Assembly: GCA_009823395.1 (NCBI GenBank)
Contig: CM020503.1
Span: forward strand, 5,114,001-5,178,000
From: Thamnaconus septentrionalis
Taxonomy: Eukaryota > Chordata > Actinopteri > Tetraodontiformes > Monacanthidae
Direction: 5' to 3'
DNA length: 64,000 nucleotides
This document shows, in pieces, positions 13,101 to 24,860 of the stretch (positions are counted from its first letter, which is position 1; each line of letters begins with the position of its first letter). The notes under the pieces were generated by a model. It was not told the DNA's origin. It did not search any database and saw only the letters and a program-made list of their open reading frames with translations. A program made the position numbers and the translations under genes.

Positions 13101-16100
13101 CTGTAAAATGTCAGATCAGTCGCCCCTCAGTCACTGTGAGGCGTCCCACTTGGTCAATGTTTCATCTTCACTGTACTGTGGAGGTGAAGGAGGAGCTACC
13201 TATATGGGAGGGACAGCTTGAAGCAGATGAAAGGAGGCAGACAGAGAAAAACGGGAGACAAAAGCTTTCCGAGAACGGTGGCTGGCTGGCTGGGTGGGGG
13301 GGGCCTGCAAATCGAGACATCTGACTGGGAGACGCGCTCCCCTGACCGGAACTGACACACTTCATTATCCCTGCAGAAATGTGTGCGCACACATATTCAT
13401 GGTGCGAGTACGGGTTAGTGTGTAGTGACAGCGGTGCATAAGGGGCACACAGTACCGTAAACAGACAGGGGAAAGTCAATTAGCCCCTGCCTCGGGATCA
13501 ATGATGGTAATGCGACTAGCCCAGCCCACCATCGAGCCCCCCACCCCACTGCTGTTTGTCTGCTCATGTATGTTTCTCAGCCTCCGCACAAGCCTGCCAG
13601 GGGGGGCTGGGTGTGTGTAATTAGAAAGTCTGGCTCTTGAGGTGGAATTGATGAGGCGGAGCAGCGTGCGGGTGGTGGGGAAGGCACGATATGGGAGAGA
13701 ATGTGGGGCATGTGTGCGGGAGGCGGGTGAGAGGTAACGTAGAGGCTGAGCTATATGGACGGGGCCTGTGCCAAGGAGGAGAAGGTCAAGCGGAGTCAAG
13801 CAGAGGTTAAAGACGGGGATGACTGATCGTCGGCCTGGTTGCGCGCGGCCTCCGCCACATACTGATTTTTCATGTTCTCGCACTGTGTGGACCACAGCAG
13901 CACAACAAGAATGGGAATTAGATACATGTTACGAAGGGCAACAAAGTATCTTGTAACCACAGCTTGATTTTTTTTTTTAAATTTGACTCCACTGAAAGAA
14001 AATGTAAAAGATCATCATTCAAAACACAATATAATCCAGTCTATTCTTTCACAGTAAAAAGAAATATCTTGTAGTGTTGCTCACTTGGGATGAGAGAGAA
14101 GCTGGTAGAGTGCATGCTTGTTGTCTTCCAGACTGGTCATCGCCACCAGGAAACACTTGATCACCTCCCAGGCCTGACGTCTGTAGTAGGGCTCCGTGTT
14201 GGCACTCTTCAGACAGTCCAGAGCCGTCTCGATTGCCTTGGGGGAAAAGAATTCAGACAATTCTTATTTCAAAATTGTCCTGTTTCATTTCTGAAGTGAC
14301 AATATTCCTAACTAATTACTATCGTCTTTAAATTCACCAGTACAAATGCAACAAGATTAGTTTTCAAGAAGCAACACAGGACACCATCTGGCATAATAAC
14401 CATCAAAGCTTCTTGTAATCCTGCATTACGGTCTGATTACAACAAAGCCACTCATATAGGCAAAGAATGGCAGGCAGAGAACTACGGATACTTCAGTCAT
14501 TAGCATGTACGACTGGCACTTTTCACAGACTTGTCTTAAAAATGAGGTTGACAGCTGAAAAGATAAAACTTGTGCAAACAATGACTGCCTGGATTCTTCC
14601 AGGAACATAGATGTTGGAAAACAATTCTGAAGCAGTGAATAAAAAAAACAAATGTTTTCACAACAATTAACTGAAGAGAATTCAAATGTGAGCTGTGCAA
14701 GTTCCTCTTTCCACTTTTTTCTTATTTTGGCCATGTACTGTATCTTTTGTATTCATTTGATTTTTTTTGACAGTGATCATCAGCCATTACGTTTTATTAG
14801 GACTTAATGTATCCAGTCACAGCAGGTTAGCATTTATTATAAGTATTTGTACTTTATATTTGTATATTGATGCCGTTTCCACTGATTGTATTTTGATATT
14901 GTTGATATTTAATATTTAAGTTCTCTATGCTCAGACATATGGGAAAGTGAGTGGTTGGTGTCGCACAGCCACTCTTATTGACGATGGCTTCCTGTGTTGG
15001 CACAAACATTGGTTTGAAAAAGATGTAGTACTGAAACGTCGCAGTAAATTCTGCAAGTTGGCCATGTGTGCGGGAACTCTTTTTTGTTTCATTTGGACTT
15101 AATTGTCAGCCTCTGACGCACCTGCCGAGGAAATAGATGTGCGAAGATTTTTGCCTTTTTAATTGTGAGCAGTGAAAATCTCCCGTCAGTCCTGGAACAG
15201 GCTGTACTATCTTGAAAAATGAATGCAATAAGATTTGAAATGAGTATGAATTTCCAAAAAAAGAAGTGAATGAAGCAGTCAGATTCTGAATGTCGTTTGG
15301 ACGGTTGTTTACTTCACACCACTCTCATTTCGTGCCCTCGCTCTATATAGCTCTATGACACATTGTGCACGTGGGTGTGCGGGTCTGTGTGCGCCGCAAA
15401 CACTCATGACAACGGCTGATAGCCAGAAAGACCGAGCAGCCATTAGTGAGAGTAAATAATGCCATCACGGTGGGCCGCAGTAGATTGATGACTGCTGACC
15501 GGGGATGAGGAGGAGAAACAGGGGATGAATTTAATTACCTAGAGCACACACACTCGCACATCTCCTCACTCACTATCTCTCGCACACGAGCCCCTGACAG
15601 AGACATATTGCTTTCAATGGGGAACAATAATAAGGAATATCAAGTTCTTCTCTATTCTCTTCTTTTTCTTTCCCCCCTGGGGACCAGAAACGAAAACAAG
15701 CGAGGCAAACAGGGAAGAAAGGAACATAATCCATTAACTTTTTAACAAACAACAAGCAAAAACAGAAGCACGCTTTAGAAAGACTAATTAGCAGGGGATA
15801 TAATGGGATCCTACCTTCTCCATGGGGAGTTGTATGGACGCCTTGCAGTCGGTGAATTCTGCCTTGATGCTCGGTCCCTGGACCTCCGTCACCACATAAT
15901 GCAGCCTCTGAGACTCCTTCAACATCTTCCTGTTGCTCCCACCGAATTTCCCCAGCACCCGGTAGGCGACATGGGAAATGCTCTCAGCTGGGTTACGGAG
16001 GGTCCGCCACAGGGCCTGCAGGATGGAAAGACGGTAGAGGAATGAAGAAGTTTTAGCATGAGAAAAAGTAGAGATTTGCATTATCACATAAATGACAAGT

Positions 16101-19100
16101 GATTATTCTGCTCTAACATCGACACTGCACTATGTATAAACTAGGAAAAGCCAAGGTTGCAACTTGAAGTTACTTTAAAATGTTGGCAGCAAAATGCTGG
16201 GGCAAAAATCATTAATAGTGTGATGTGTCTACTTTCCTGTCTGCATTGACTGCACCCACTAAGAGCCCATTAAGTTATTTAGACAGAATAGATGCAAGGG
16301 ACACTGCAAATATACCTAAAAGAAATTGAATTGCACGGCACCCTTTTGTTGTATTTCATAAAGACAAATAAACATGAAAGTAGCTGCATTTCCATTAAAG
16401 TTAATCACAAAATACAAGCGATATTTCTAAAATTTTGTACAATTGTGATTTGCAGGCGTTCCCATTGTAATGGAAACTCAGCTTATGATGTCAAACATCC
16501 TGCCACTGAATGAACTGAGCTCTGGAACTAGTAGACACAATAACAGGAGGCCCCTCCCACCTGCATGAGCTCAGCCCTGACAGGCTGGATGTGGTCGTAG
16601 AGGAAGTCGGGCTGGAGGTTGTCCACACACAGCTCCAGGGTGCGCAGGCCTTGGCTGACCAGCGTCTGGGAGCCGTTGAGAGCGGACACCAGTGGGTCCA
16701 TCAACATTGGCAGGTACGGCAGCAGGGAGCTGAGACGGACTGGCACCGTCAAACACAACTCCACGAAGAGATCCTTCATGTGCTGCTTGTGCAGGCCACT
16801 TTGCAGCATGTTCAAACCTGAAGAATAATGAGCAACGTAAGAGAGAAGACAGTCCTGCCTCGAATGTTTTGTTCTTTGACCAACCCTGTGGTGTGTCAAA
16901 CTTTACCTTGCAGCAGATTTGGAAGCAGGGGTAGGAATTCCTGGTAGAGCAGGTCATGGCTGCCTCCTCCAATGGAACGAAACAAAGCCCGGAGAAGCAG
17001 GAAGTAGTTGTAGGGCTCCTTCGCCGACTGGGCCAGCTCCATGGAACTGTTCACAATCTTGTGAAGGTGTGGCTGAGGGTCGAGGGACAGTTTTATTGTT
17101 GGGTCAGTGAAGGAATACAAAACACCACCAAGATGAAAAAAATAAAAAGCCACATTCACCTTAAGCATCTGCTCATTCTCAGCCGCAAACAGTGACACCG
17201 AGCCAAAAACCAGCTTGAACAACTTCAGGTAAAGATTAGAAAGCTCAACATTGGAACCCATCTCTGGCAGTCTTTCCAGAAGATACTCCACGAGGATGGT
17301 GGCAAACAGGGCGGAGGTTGAGAGGTTGGCCAAGAAAGAATTTGCTACAATCTGGGGGACGCCACAAAAAGAAGTGTTAACCCCCCCCAACAAAGACCAC
17401 AGACTTACAATCTCACACGCAGGTGAGACGGCAAATACCTGCAGTGCGTAGTTCTTGGAGATCCTCTCCACCATGTAGGGCACAGTGGTCTGAAAGATCT
17501 CCTTGAACGTCAGCGGGTTCATCATTGTGAAGACGCCGGCGAAATGCTCCAGAACTTCCTTCTCCTCCTTCATGCGGACAGTCTGGCAGTTGGCCACCCT
17601 GATGTACGTCTGCTGGTTATTTGCAACCTGCACCTGTTCAAGAGAGGCAGGGTCGATTAGCATCTGAGGTTGAATTTACACAGCCGAATTAAAAATTGTG
17701 GCCCCAAATTATGACACAATTCAAAAAGTCAGCAGTAAATTAATTAACAATTATTACTAAACTATTTTTTTTACTTTTTTGCTTAAGAAACATAATTATC
17801 TCACAGATACATATCAAAGACTGTACCTGATAGATGTCCAATGCTTGCATTGCATATTTGACCAATTTTATGTAGATTTGCGTCTCTTTTGGTTGGAGCT
17901 GCTTGTTGGGAATAAACTGAGCTTCTGGACACAGTAAAAAAACAAGTTAGTTAGTTAGTTATTCAGTGCCTACAAGCAAGTTCTTGTGAAATGATAAATT
18001 TGTTCTAAATGTATTTCTTCTCACCTCCTGGGGCTTTACAAGAAGTGATGCCCCATGTAATGGTCTTCACTCCGCACACCAGAGTCTTGACTAAGCTCCT
18101 GCAGTCGGACACCTGAAAGGTTTGCTTGTCCTCCTTTTCACTGGGCCGGTCAAAGGGCGTCACCGGGGCTGGAGGTGCTGCAGCTACGGGTGTTGGAGGA
18201 GCAGGGGGTGGAATGGCAGGAGTGGTGGACGGCGTGGGTGTGGCCGGCACTCCTGGTAACGCCACGGGGTCGACCACGCCCATCTCCGACTGCGGCTTGC
18301 ACTTTTTGAAGATGGAGACCAGCTGGTAGCGTGCGATGGTGTGAAACTTCAGCACAAACACCTTAAATCCAGAAGAAACAGGGGAAAAAATTAGCCAACG
18401 TATTGCACAATCATGTGTCTTCTTGAGGATACTTTTTTTTTTCTTCATCCAAGCTCTGCGCTACAAACCTCCAGCATTCTCATCAGGATGTCCCGCCCAT
18501 TGCCGTTCTCCTGCTCTGACTTGGAGCGGATGCAGTCCACAAGGTTGAGCAGCAGTTTGCAGGACATGGTCTGAATGTTACTGGGAAGCGACTCGTCGTC
18601 AATGTTTTTGGCAAAGAGCTGCACGGCCAGGGAGAGATCCGTCAGGGGCAAGTTCTGCCGAACGTGGTGCACCAGGTCTGCCAGCGTGCTGTAAGCCAAG
18701 GGTCTGTGAAGAGGAGGAAGAAGAGGAAACATGCGACTGTGACTTTTACAGAAAAAAAAAATATATAATGACAGTTCGTAACTTGTGGACGTGACAATTG
18801 CAAGGCCGTGCTCCAGTGGCCTGACAGACATGAGAAGTTGGCTCAGGAATCAACCGCACATGGGAAAAGAAACAGAGCTTTCTCACGCTAATTGGAAATG
18901 ACAACTTCTTTTTGTGGTGAGGTTAGTTACAGCCAAGGAGAGTCATTAACGTCCTGAAGCCAACATCAGGCGAGATGAGATGCACAGACATCACACAGTC
19001 CGTATTAAGGAGACGTGGGTGTGTATGAAAACTTGACAATGTGCTCTGTGCCGGAGTGTTCAAGTCACCTTCTCCTGTTACCTTTTGACAGCAATGACAA

Positions 19101-22100
19101 CTTCTTGATAAATATGCAAAGACACTTAATGTGTACCAAGCTAAAAAAAAAAAAAAAAAAAACCTGTGTGAGAGAGAAGAGAGAGACACACGAAGAAACA
19201 GTGTAGAGACACCATGGAAAAAAACCACTGAAACACACCTGAGAGTCTCCCTGGCAGTGTATCCAGATCCAATCAGAATGGCTTCATCAAACAGTTTGTC
19301 CATACAAGGTATAAACTCTGTGGCACAAAAAACAAGTCAGAATTTTTTGAGATACAGCTTTATGCTATAGTAGTGTTGAGCAAGATTTAAACAGTTATTG
19401 GTAATGGTGGAATTTATTAGCGCATGACTTTATCATTCAGAATTCAGAAAACAAAAAATCCCCTCCCCCCATTTTCAAATAAAGGAAACATTAAGAATTA
19501 TAAATTATCATTGCGTTGCAGTCCAGGTGTGTCTCTGTATGTATGTGTGTGTTGCACATGTATACGTACGACTCCTTAGGTCAGTTGTGAGGATGTGTTT
19601 AGCCGCAATGAGCAGCTCCTTGCGGAGGTGAGCTGTCTCAGAGGGGCAGTTTGTCAGCAGCTGCAGCATTCCCTTCACCATCTGCTGAGAGTACTTTCCA
19701 ACCAGGTCCTGCACAGTCAAATCAACTTTTAGTTTATTTAAAAGTTTAAACTTTAACAAACATCAATATTACTGTTGTTGTTTTTTACGTCTTGCAACTC
19801 AATTTAAGCAGGAATGAAGCAGTAATAATGCACATTTTTTGACCCAATCTGCTAATAGAATTCGTAGAGTGGAGTCAATGAAAGGCTAGCCTTGATGCTT
19901 TTACCTATAATTCAATTTTGTTGTCTGGTAATTGTCTGCGCACTGGCAGAATTACAGAGGAAACCTTTAGAGGAATTTATTTATTTATGATTATTTTTCT
20001 GTGTGGGTAAAAAAACTATAATTTATTTTTTTTCAAAGTGTCTGTATTATCTTCACTCTCCTGCGCTTCTTCAAACAGGTGTTACACAGGGCACACCTGT
20101 CAATCACCTGAGACAAACCTCATTCTATACTAAGGGGACAGGGGGCTTTTCAAGTCATTAATGTTCAGCTAAGTTCTACAGTGCTTGCAGCACAAAGAAA
20201 TGGGTACATTTGCCTTATATTGCAAAATTCTAGTAAGAAGATACCTGCCATGATGTAGAAAAATGAATAAATTAAATTCTCAATGATTCCTTTCGGAGAG
20301 AATGGCTGCTCATAAAAAGTAGCAAATGATGCAACATGCAGAAATCAAACAAGTGTACCTGGTAGATTCGGATGATGTAGGCAAGAAATGACAGAGTCTT
20401 GATCTGTGCTGCAATAAAGTCTGCATACAACTCCTTGTTATAAAGCTTGTGTTGTCTGCAAAGGAAGCACGAGTTATAGAAATAATGTTAACGTCTTTTT
20501 TGACAGTTGGCATCTTTGTTATCACTTTTATTTGCTGCAAAATAAATCTTCTCTATTTCTGTCCTGTTGTTTTGCTCAACCTTTTTCTGCCCAGAGGGTT
20601 TGACCCCCTCCAAGCCCCTGTCTTCAGTTTTAACTTCCCTGAATGGAATCTAACTCTGACTAGGCAACACCATCAAAAATTATTGCATTAGGGGAAGAAA
20701 GAAGACTGAAAAGAAATCTATACTGGTTACACACACACGGCCAAACTTTGTAAAAAAACACGACAAAATGTGTTAAATTTCCACTGTGGTTTAAACTTGG
20801 ACAGAATACATAAATAAGCCACTGCGGTTGTGTATGAGGGCACATACCTGGCCTGCAGTGAAACCTGAAGCATGATGGTGTTCATGATGAGGGGTACAAA
20901 CTCTGACACCACATTGTGAATGTTCAACTTGTAAAGCTAAACACACAGAGAGAAGAAAGAAAATTTCAGATTATTGGAAATTAACCTCGTTTAACATTGA
21001 CCATTGTACAAACTGAGGCTCATTGTAAAAATGTCTTCTGTTTTTACATATATTTTAAAACCCCAGTATACAAGCATACATACACATTTGTGTATTTTTA
21101 TGACAATGCACAATATTACTCCACACTTAAACATATATTTTGTTTGGTTAAAATACGCAAATAAATAAAGAAGGAAGAAGTAGAAAAATAACAAATGCAG
21201 AAAACATTTTGGGTCCATACTCGCTGTCCTACAAAGGAAATTGTGGCTTTAAATTACTACAGCTTTAAATTGTAATAGTCTGCAAAATGAGCTGTACTCT
21301 GATAATCCTACACACTGTGATTTTAAAGAGGAACAGGCTAGAACCTCCATGAGTGTAATTACCATGCCTTAGGCTAATTTCATTGCAAAAAGTGTTTAGC
21401 ATCATCAAGAATGTCTTATGAGAAACACTAACCTGATACATCAGCACAACTATGATGGGCAGCTCTGCCAGCACCTTGAGAGATAAGGACCCCCGTGGGA
21501 TGATGGTGTGCTAAAGGCAGGAAAAAAGAGGAACATAATGAGAATGGACATAACAAATTAACAAACTATCAAATATAAAAGCATCATGTGGAAGAGATAG
21601 CAGACACAGGTCTCATCCAACCATAGATGAAACTAAATCAAAAACATTGACATCTACTGTTTGGTTGAATAAATTAAAGTCATCTTGAGAGACCATCTCC
21701 ACTGGTAATTATATTGTTTTGAAATGTTACTTAAAAATATTCTTTATTATTCTATATACTTGATTTATGAGATTGTGATAAAACTAACATTATAGTCATT
21801 TTACTTTTAACTGTAGGGCATTGAAACATTTGAAATGTGTGCCACTCAAATAGACTATGATCGTCTTTGACCAATGGTACACTACAACCCTCCAGTGGCC
21901 AAATGTGGTACTGTATGTGCATGTGTAAAAACATTGAGGTTAGATAAACTTTATGAATAATAATCATAATAATAATGATAATAAAAATAAAAAACTACCG
22001 TTCGAGTCTCGCTGTCCTCTCTCTCCGGCGCCGTCTTGACCAACACTGACGTGATCATTCCTACCATTTCTGGTGAGGGAACTGTGTTCTCTGCTATCAC

Positions 22101-23782
22101 CTGTGGGTTTTCAAAGTACCGGGTCTAATGGGAGTAGCAAAACAAACTGGTTAGTAGTCGAAAAGGGGAGATGAAGAAAAGTAATTTCATGTTATGCAAA
22201 CAAAACCAAGGATTTCTTGAGTGAATGCAAATCCACTGGATGTAAAGGCTGTACTTACAACCACTTTTGGAAGGTCTTTGTAAATCTGCTTTACAAAGTC
22301 CAGAAAATGGTGAATCTAAGAGGGGAGTAATAATCAAGACAAAAATTATTGAAAGCTTAACAAAAAAATATGTGTATGGTTTTGTTAAAGTTTACATTTA
22401 AAATGAGGAGGAAAATGTCATGCAGCAATTCAATTTGCCTTACTTCAAATGAAAACAATCAAGTCTGAACTTCTTACCTCCTGAGAAATTGGAGGCCGAA
22501 ACTGTTTGTGCAGTTCAATAATTATACGCAGACATATCAGCACATTTTCCTCACTTTCAATCTAAGAAAGAAGCAAAGATAATTAATTAACATAAGTAAA
22601 ACAATTTCTGTGAATATATGAGAAGCCATATAGTAAAATATAAGAGCCATACCTCCAGAAAACGGAACATCACAGACAGAACGTTCTTGGTGTGCGGACG
22701 AAGGTGTTCATTTGTAGGAATTCGATGGATGATTTCAAGCACCAACTTCCTTAATTGCTGCACAAGTGGAAGATGTGAATAGCATTAGATCAAGCTTCTG
22801 TGCAATTACATTGTAAATGAATGGTAATGAAGTGGTTTCACAAACATTTAAAAAATGTCCACACCTGTGTTGGTTTCTCTTGAAGAAATTGCACCTCTCC
22901 GTCTTGAAGAAATGTGAGGAAGCGAGGAATAATGTGTTCCAGAAAGGTTGAGTACTGGGGCGAAGATGTCACATTCTGAAATTCATAAGTGCAATTCATG
23001 TTAAATATTGCATGACCTCATTAACTGCTTTTACTGCTCCATATTAACACAAACAACAAACTAGACTGTGTGTAAAATGAATACCCTATTCAGAAATTCC
23101 CATCTACATCTTAAACAACAACTCCCAAGAAAGATGAATCCCTTTCAACACATTCATTAAACTTACCTCAAAGTTCTCGCTGACCTCCTGCATCATCTTC
23201 AACTTAGTTTCATCAGCTGGAGGTTGAAGGACAGAAGCATCATCAATCAAACTTGCTAATGATACAGCTTTGGCTCTCATTGCTCTCTCCATGTGCTCAG
23301 CAGGGCTTCTCAGATCTTATCAGTTTTACCTTCAGCGTCCAGTTTAATCAAAAGGTACATTAAGAACTTTCTCTCTCACACACACACAGACACACTCACA
23401 CACCAATTACTCCAGACACTCGTACCTTTAACTGGACTAAGGCTTATCGCTCTCATCACATTGCCCAGCCTGAACACAGTTAGCTTATTTAAACAAGCAT
23501 TTGATAAAGTATGAATGCAATAAAAATGTTACCAAATTAATAAGGTATTATGAGTTTTAAATTTAAAAATGAAAGGATAAATAAACACACACATTACTTT
23601 ACAATGAAAATGTTTGTTTAAAACAGACATTGGAGATACTTCCTCAACAGAAACAGAATTATTAAGTATAACTTACGTGTGTTGGCGTCTGTGAGGGCTG
23701 CCACAAACTGCAAATACTTCTTCATTAGCGTGGTCTGGTCGACCACAGTGGGACTTGGCGCGGCCGTGGACACATAAGCCAT
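568..23782 (-). CDS. trrap: trrap, 5' half (TRRAP scaffold, residues 1-1878)
   Basis: TRRAP is the giant catalytically dead PIKK-family scaffold that brings transcription activators such as MYC to the SAGA and TIP60/NuA4 histone acetyltransferase complexes in the nucleus. Thirty-seven coding exons were traced on the minus strand. Their lengths sum to 5634 bp, exactly 1878 codons, with no stop and with matching phase at every junction. The whole stretch is alpha-helical HEAT-type repeat sequence, very close to human TRRAP as I recall it. The human protein is about 3850 residues, so the FAT, PI3K-like pseudokinase and FATC parts lie beyond position 1. No frameshift or lost splice site was seen, so the gene looks intact. 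Exon coordinates are in the four block entries that follow. Confidence 0.97.
835..2000. other. trrap intron with a G-rich run
   Basis: This 1.2 kb intron contains a near-pure G run at 841-869 (C-rich on the coding strand), 7 bp beyond the acceptor of exon 568-834, where it serves as the polypyrimidine region. The rest is unremarkable. Confidence 0.7.
2130..5712. other. trrap large intron, no gene seen
   Basis: This is the longest trrap intron in the window, between the exons at 5713-5911 and 2001-2129. Short open frames occur on both strands, but none resembles a known protein or has splice context. It contains a dispersed repeat fragment at about 4530-4665, a short T run near 4797 and a GT-rich patch around 5190-5250. 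I see nothing else. Confidence 0.8.
4530..4665 (-). repeat. diverged dispersed fish repeat fragment
   Basis: Read on the minus strand, this segment resembles a dispersed sequence common in fish genomes, of the form gttagcactgttgcc followed by a cagcaagaaggtcctgg-like part, although clearly diverged. Inside it CAACAGCAC is repeated three times (about 4608-4635). The family was recognised from memory only, so the name and ends are uncertain. Confidence 0.45.
7324..8889. other. trrap intron, no gene seen
   Basis: This 1.6 kb intron lies between the exons encoding GGQRSDGS and EMKIC. It was inspected for a cassette exon corresponding to the human isoform-specific segment, and none was recognised on the minus strand. 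No transposon or satellite is evident. Confidence 0.7.
10354..16817 (-). CDS. trrap: trrap coding exons 19-27 (codons ~782-1363)
   Basis: Exons: 16561-16817, 15815-16015, 14085-14236, 12451-12650, 11674-11891, 11321-11518, 10908-11168, 10569-10730, 10354-10450. Each boundary was set by a consensus splice site together with phase agreement. Conserved stretches include [39 protein letters not shown] and [20 protein letters not shown]. All belong to the HEAT-repeat solenoid that other SAGA and NuA4 subunits pack against. The intron between exons 22 and 23 (11892-12450) contains a miniature transposon, listed separately, which touches no splice site. Confidence 0.95.
12028..12382. mobile_element. 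miniature Tc1/mariner-like element (MITE)
   Basis: A 355 bp non-autonomous DNA transposon in a trrap intron. It begins CCAGTCAAAAGTTTGGACAC and ends with the inverted copy GTGTCCAAACTTTTGACTTG. The inverted repeats are about 25 bp and nearly perfect, and the element is flanked on each side by TA (12026-12027 and 12383-12384), the usual target of Tc1/mariner transposases. The interior is AT-rich with no open frame. This terminal repeat is widespread in fish genomes. It does not disturb either flanking splice site. Confidence 0.85.
12651..14084. other. trrap intron, no gene seen
   Basis: This 1.4 kb intron contains moderately GC-rich patches with short open frames on both strands (around 13170-13900). 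None matches a protein family or continues a splice frame. It has a small GA-rich run just beyond the acceptor at 12651-12680, and nothing else is recognised. Confidence 0.7.
14237..15814. other. trrap intron, no gene seen
   Basis: This 1.6 kb AT-rich intron lies between the exons encoding LPMEK and [10 protein letters not shown]. No recognisable gene, transposon or satellite was found. Confidence 0.7.
16907..19708 (-). CDS. trrap: trrap coding exons 11-18 (codons ~302-781)
   Basis: Exons: 19570-19708, 19239-19317, 18469-18703, 18025-18361, 17827-17924, 17439-17633, 17160-17351, 16907-17072. All have consensus donors and acceptors and keep the frame. The 337 bp exon 18025-18361 carries a low-complexity linker rich in Pro, Ala, Thr and Val (around residues 480-525) between HEAT blocks. 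Human TRRAP has a poly-proline linker at the same place, but the residues are quite different, whereas the flanks ([14 protein letters not shown] before, [20 protein letters not shown] after) are almost unchanged. The remaining exons encode conserved helices such as [20 protein letters not shown]. Confidence 0.95.
19142..19162. repeat. poly-A tract in trrap intron
   Basis: A run of about 20 A residues within the intron between exons 18469-18703 and 19239-19317. It could be the tail of an old retroposed copy, but no recognisable body precedes it. Confidence 0.6.
20359..23782 (-). CDS. trrap: trrap coding exons 1-10 (codons 1-301)
   Basis: Exons: 23677-23782, 23167-23216, 22865-22975, 22653-22757, 22478-22561, 22259-22315, 21999-22124, 21433-21510, 20848-20936, 20359-20455. 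The start codon is at 23782-23780, in a perfect Kozak context (GCCACCATGG), and gives [18 protein letters not shown], which matches the human amino terminus in length and position. The frame stays open upstream to another ATG at 23851, but that extension resembles nothing in the family and most likely lies in 5'UTR. The exon containing the start runs to about 23868, where a CTGCAG acceptor is present. Codons split between exons rejoin correctly; for example C plus CT restores the Pro before [16 protein letters not shown]. This block begins the amino-terminal HEAT solenoid. Confidence 0.95.
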
Positions 23783-24016
23783 GGTGGCCGATGGGACAGG
23801 CTGTGCTGCTGGTCGAGGAAATGGGCAGACAGCAGTCTGCGCAGAGCTCACTGTGACCTCATTTGCACTGCAGAATGATGGAGAAATGTGCTTCAGTTAA
23901 ATTAATAAGGGTATGAAAACTACAAATGCCAAACTAAAGGCTGCAAGGTCTTAAATTAGTATTTCGCACCGAAATCGGTATCATCACAAACGTGCCTCCT
24001 TACGGACGCGTAGTTA

Positions 24017-24040
24017 TGACGTCAGTAACAACCGCCATCT
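24017..24040 (-). promoter_or_regulatory. CRE plus YY1-like motif in trrap intron 1
   Basis: A full palindromic cAMP-response element, TGACGTCA, lies at 24017-24024. A YY1-type motif (AGATGGCGG on the minus strand) lies at 24040-24032, with the orientation of trrap transcription. YY1 sites of this kind often sit just downstream of vertebrate transcription starts, so this may mark an alternative trrap start inside intron 1. This is motif evidence only. Confidence 0.4.
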
Positions 24041-24422
24041 AGCAGAACTTTAGTACCTTTAAATATTGTACGCTATTTTTAAAAAAATGTAGTTTGCAGC
24101 AAAATACGTACCTTCTAGGCAACACTTTTTGGATTACTCACCCACACGATTAAGTCAAAAAAGCGCATCTAATCCGTTTAGTTTTGCAGAAAACGTTTAT
24201 CAATGGCTAGCTAGGAAGCTAACATTGTCTCTCCCCGAGAAATGAAGCGCACCGGGACATCTTCTAACGTGGAACTTATTACACATAAATGTAGTCCAAA
24301 CCGAGAGCGTTCCGTTGTTTTAAAGAGAAACATATCCAGAAGTTATTCCTCAACAAATAAACACTGAAAAAACACAAGATTGCGGAAAAGTATAGAATGA
24401 ATAGCGAGCCCTTTCCACTCAC

Positions 24423-24500
24423 CAAGATGTGCAAACAGGAAACCGTCGCTCTGTATCCGCCGCGCTCGCGCCGGTACTCAGCGACTGCAACGACAAATCA
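24423..24500 (-). other. trrap: trrap putative non-coding first exon (5'UTR)
   Basis: On the minus strand this GC-rich segment ends in a consensus donor, GTGAGT, at 24422-24417. It can splice to the acceptor at about 23869, which begins the exon holding the start codon. The stretch contains CpG-rich sequence (CGGCGCGAGCGCGGCGG on the minus strand), unlike the AT-rich surroundings and as expected of a housekeeping promoter or first exon. The 5' edge is not defined by the sequence, so 24500 is only indicative. Confidence 0.5.
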
Positions 24501-24693
24501 AATCCTTCCGCATACTGTGTGTCTTGTTTTTCACTGATTGCAGTAATAAGCCCGTGCTTTATGTATGTATATATGCAGTGAAGTATTTTTAAACCCTGAA
24601 TGCAGCGCGCGGAGAAAAGAATTGCTTTTCAGGTTTTAAATATCTTACTCTAGTACCCGCGGAAGAATACACATTTCAATTGCAGGGTTGTAT

Positions 24694-24732
24694 GACCATC
24701 GCTTTCGATGGTCTTCGGCGGAGGAACGCCGA
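24694..24732. other. two adjacent short hairpins upstream of trrap
   Basis: GACCATCG, loop CTTT, CGATGGTC (24694-24713) is a perfect 8 bp stem. It is followed at once by TCGGCG, a 6-base loop, CGCCGA (24715-24732), a perfect 6 bp stem. They lie about 0.2 kb upstream of the presumed trrap first exon. No RNA family was recognised. Confidence 0.4.
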
Positions 24733-24800
24733 GAGTCCGTAGCGACGTATGCTAGATTAGGAACGTATATCCTGTTTTTACGTCATGTCCTGGGCGTCAT

Positions 24801-24860
24801 TCTATTTATTTATTCATTCATTCATTCATTCGTTCGTTCGTTCGTTCGTTCGTTCGTTGG
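24801..24860. repeat. TTCA/TTCG tetranucleotide microsatellite
   Basis: A TTTA run passes into (TTCA)n and then (TTCG)n. The change from TTCA to TTCG inside one tract suggests a single substitution spread by slippage. The open frame across it (repeated FIHS and FVRS) is an artefact of the repeat. Confidence 0.9.

Noticed and set aside
23783..23851. Upstream in-frame ATG for trrap
   Set aside because: The ATG at 23782 has a perfect Kozak context and matches the known amino terminus.
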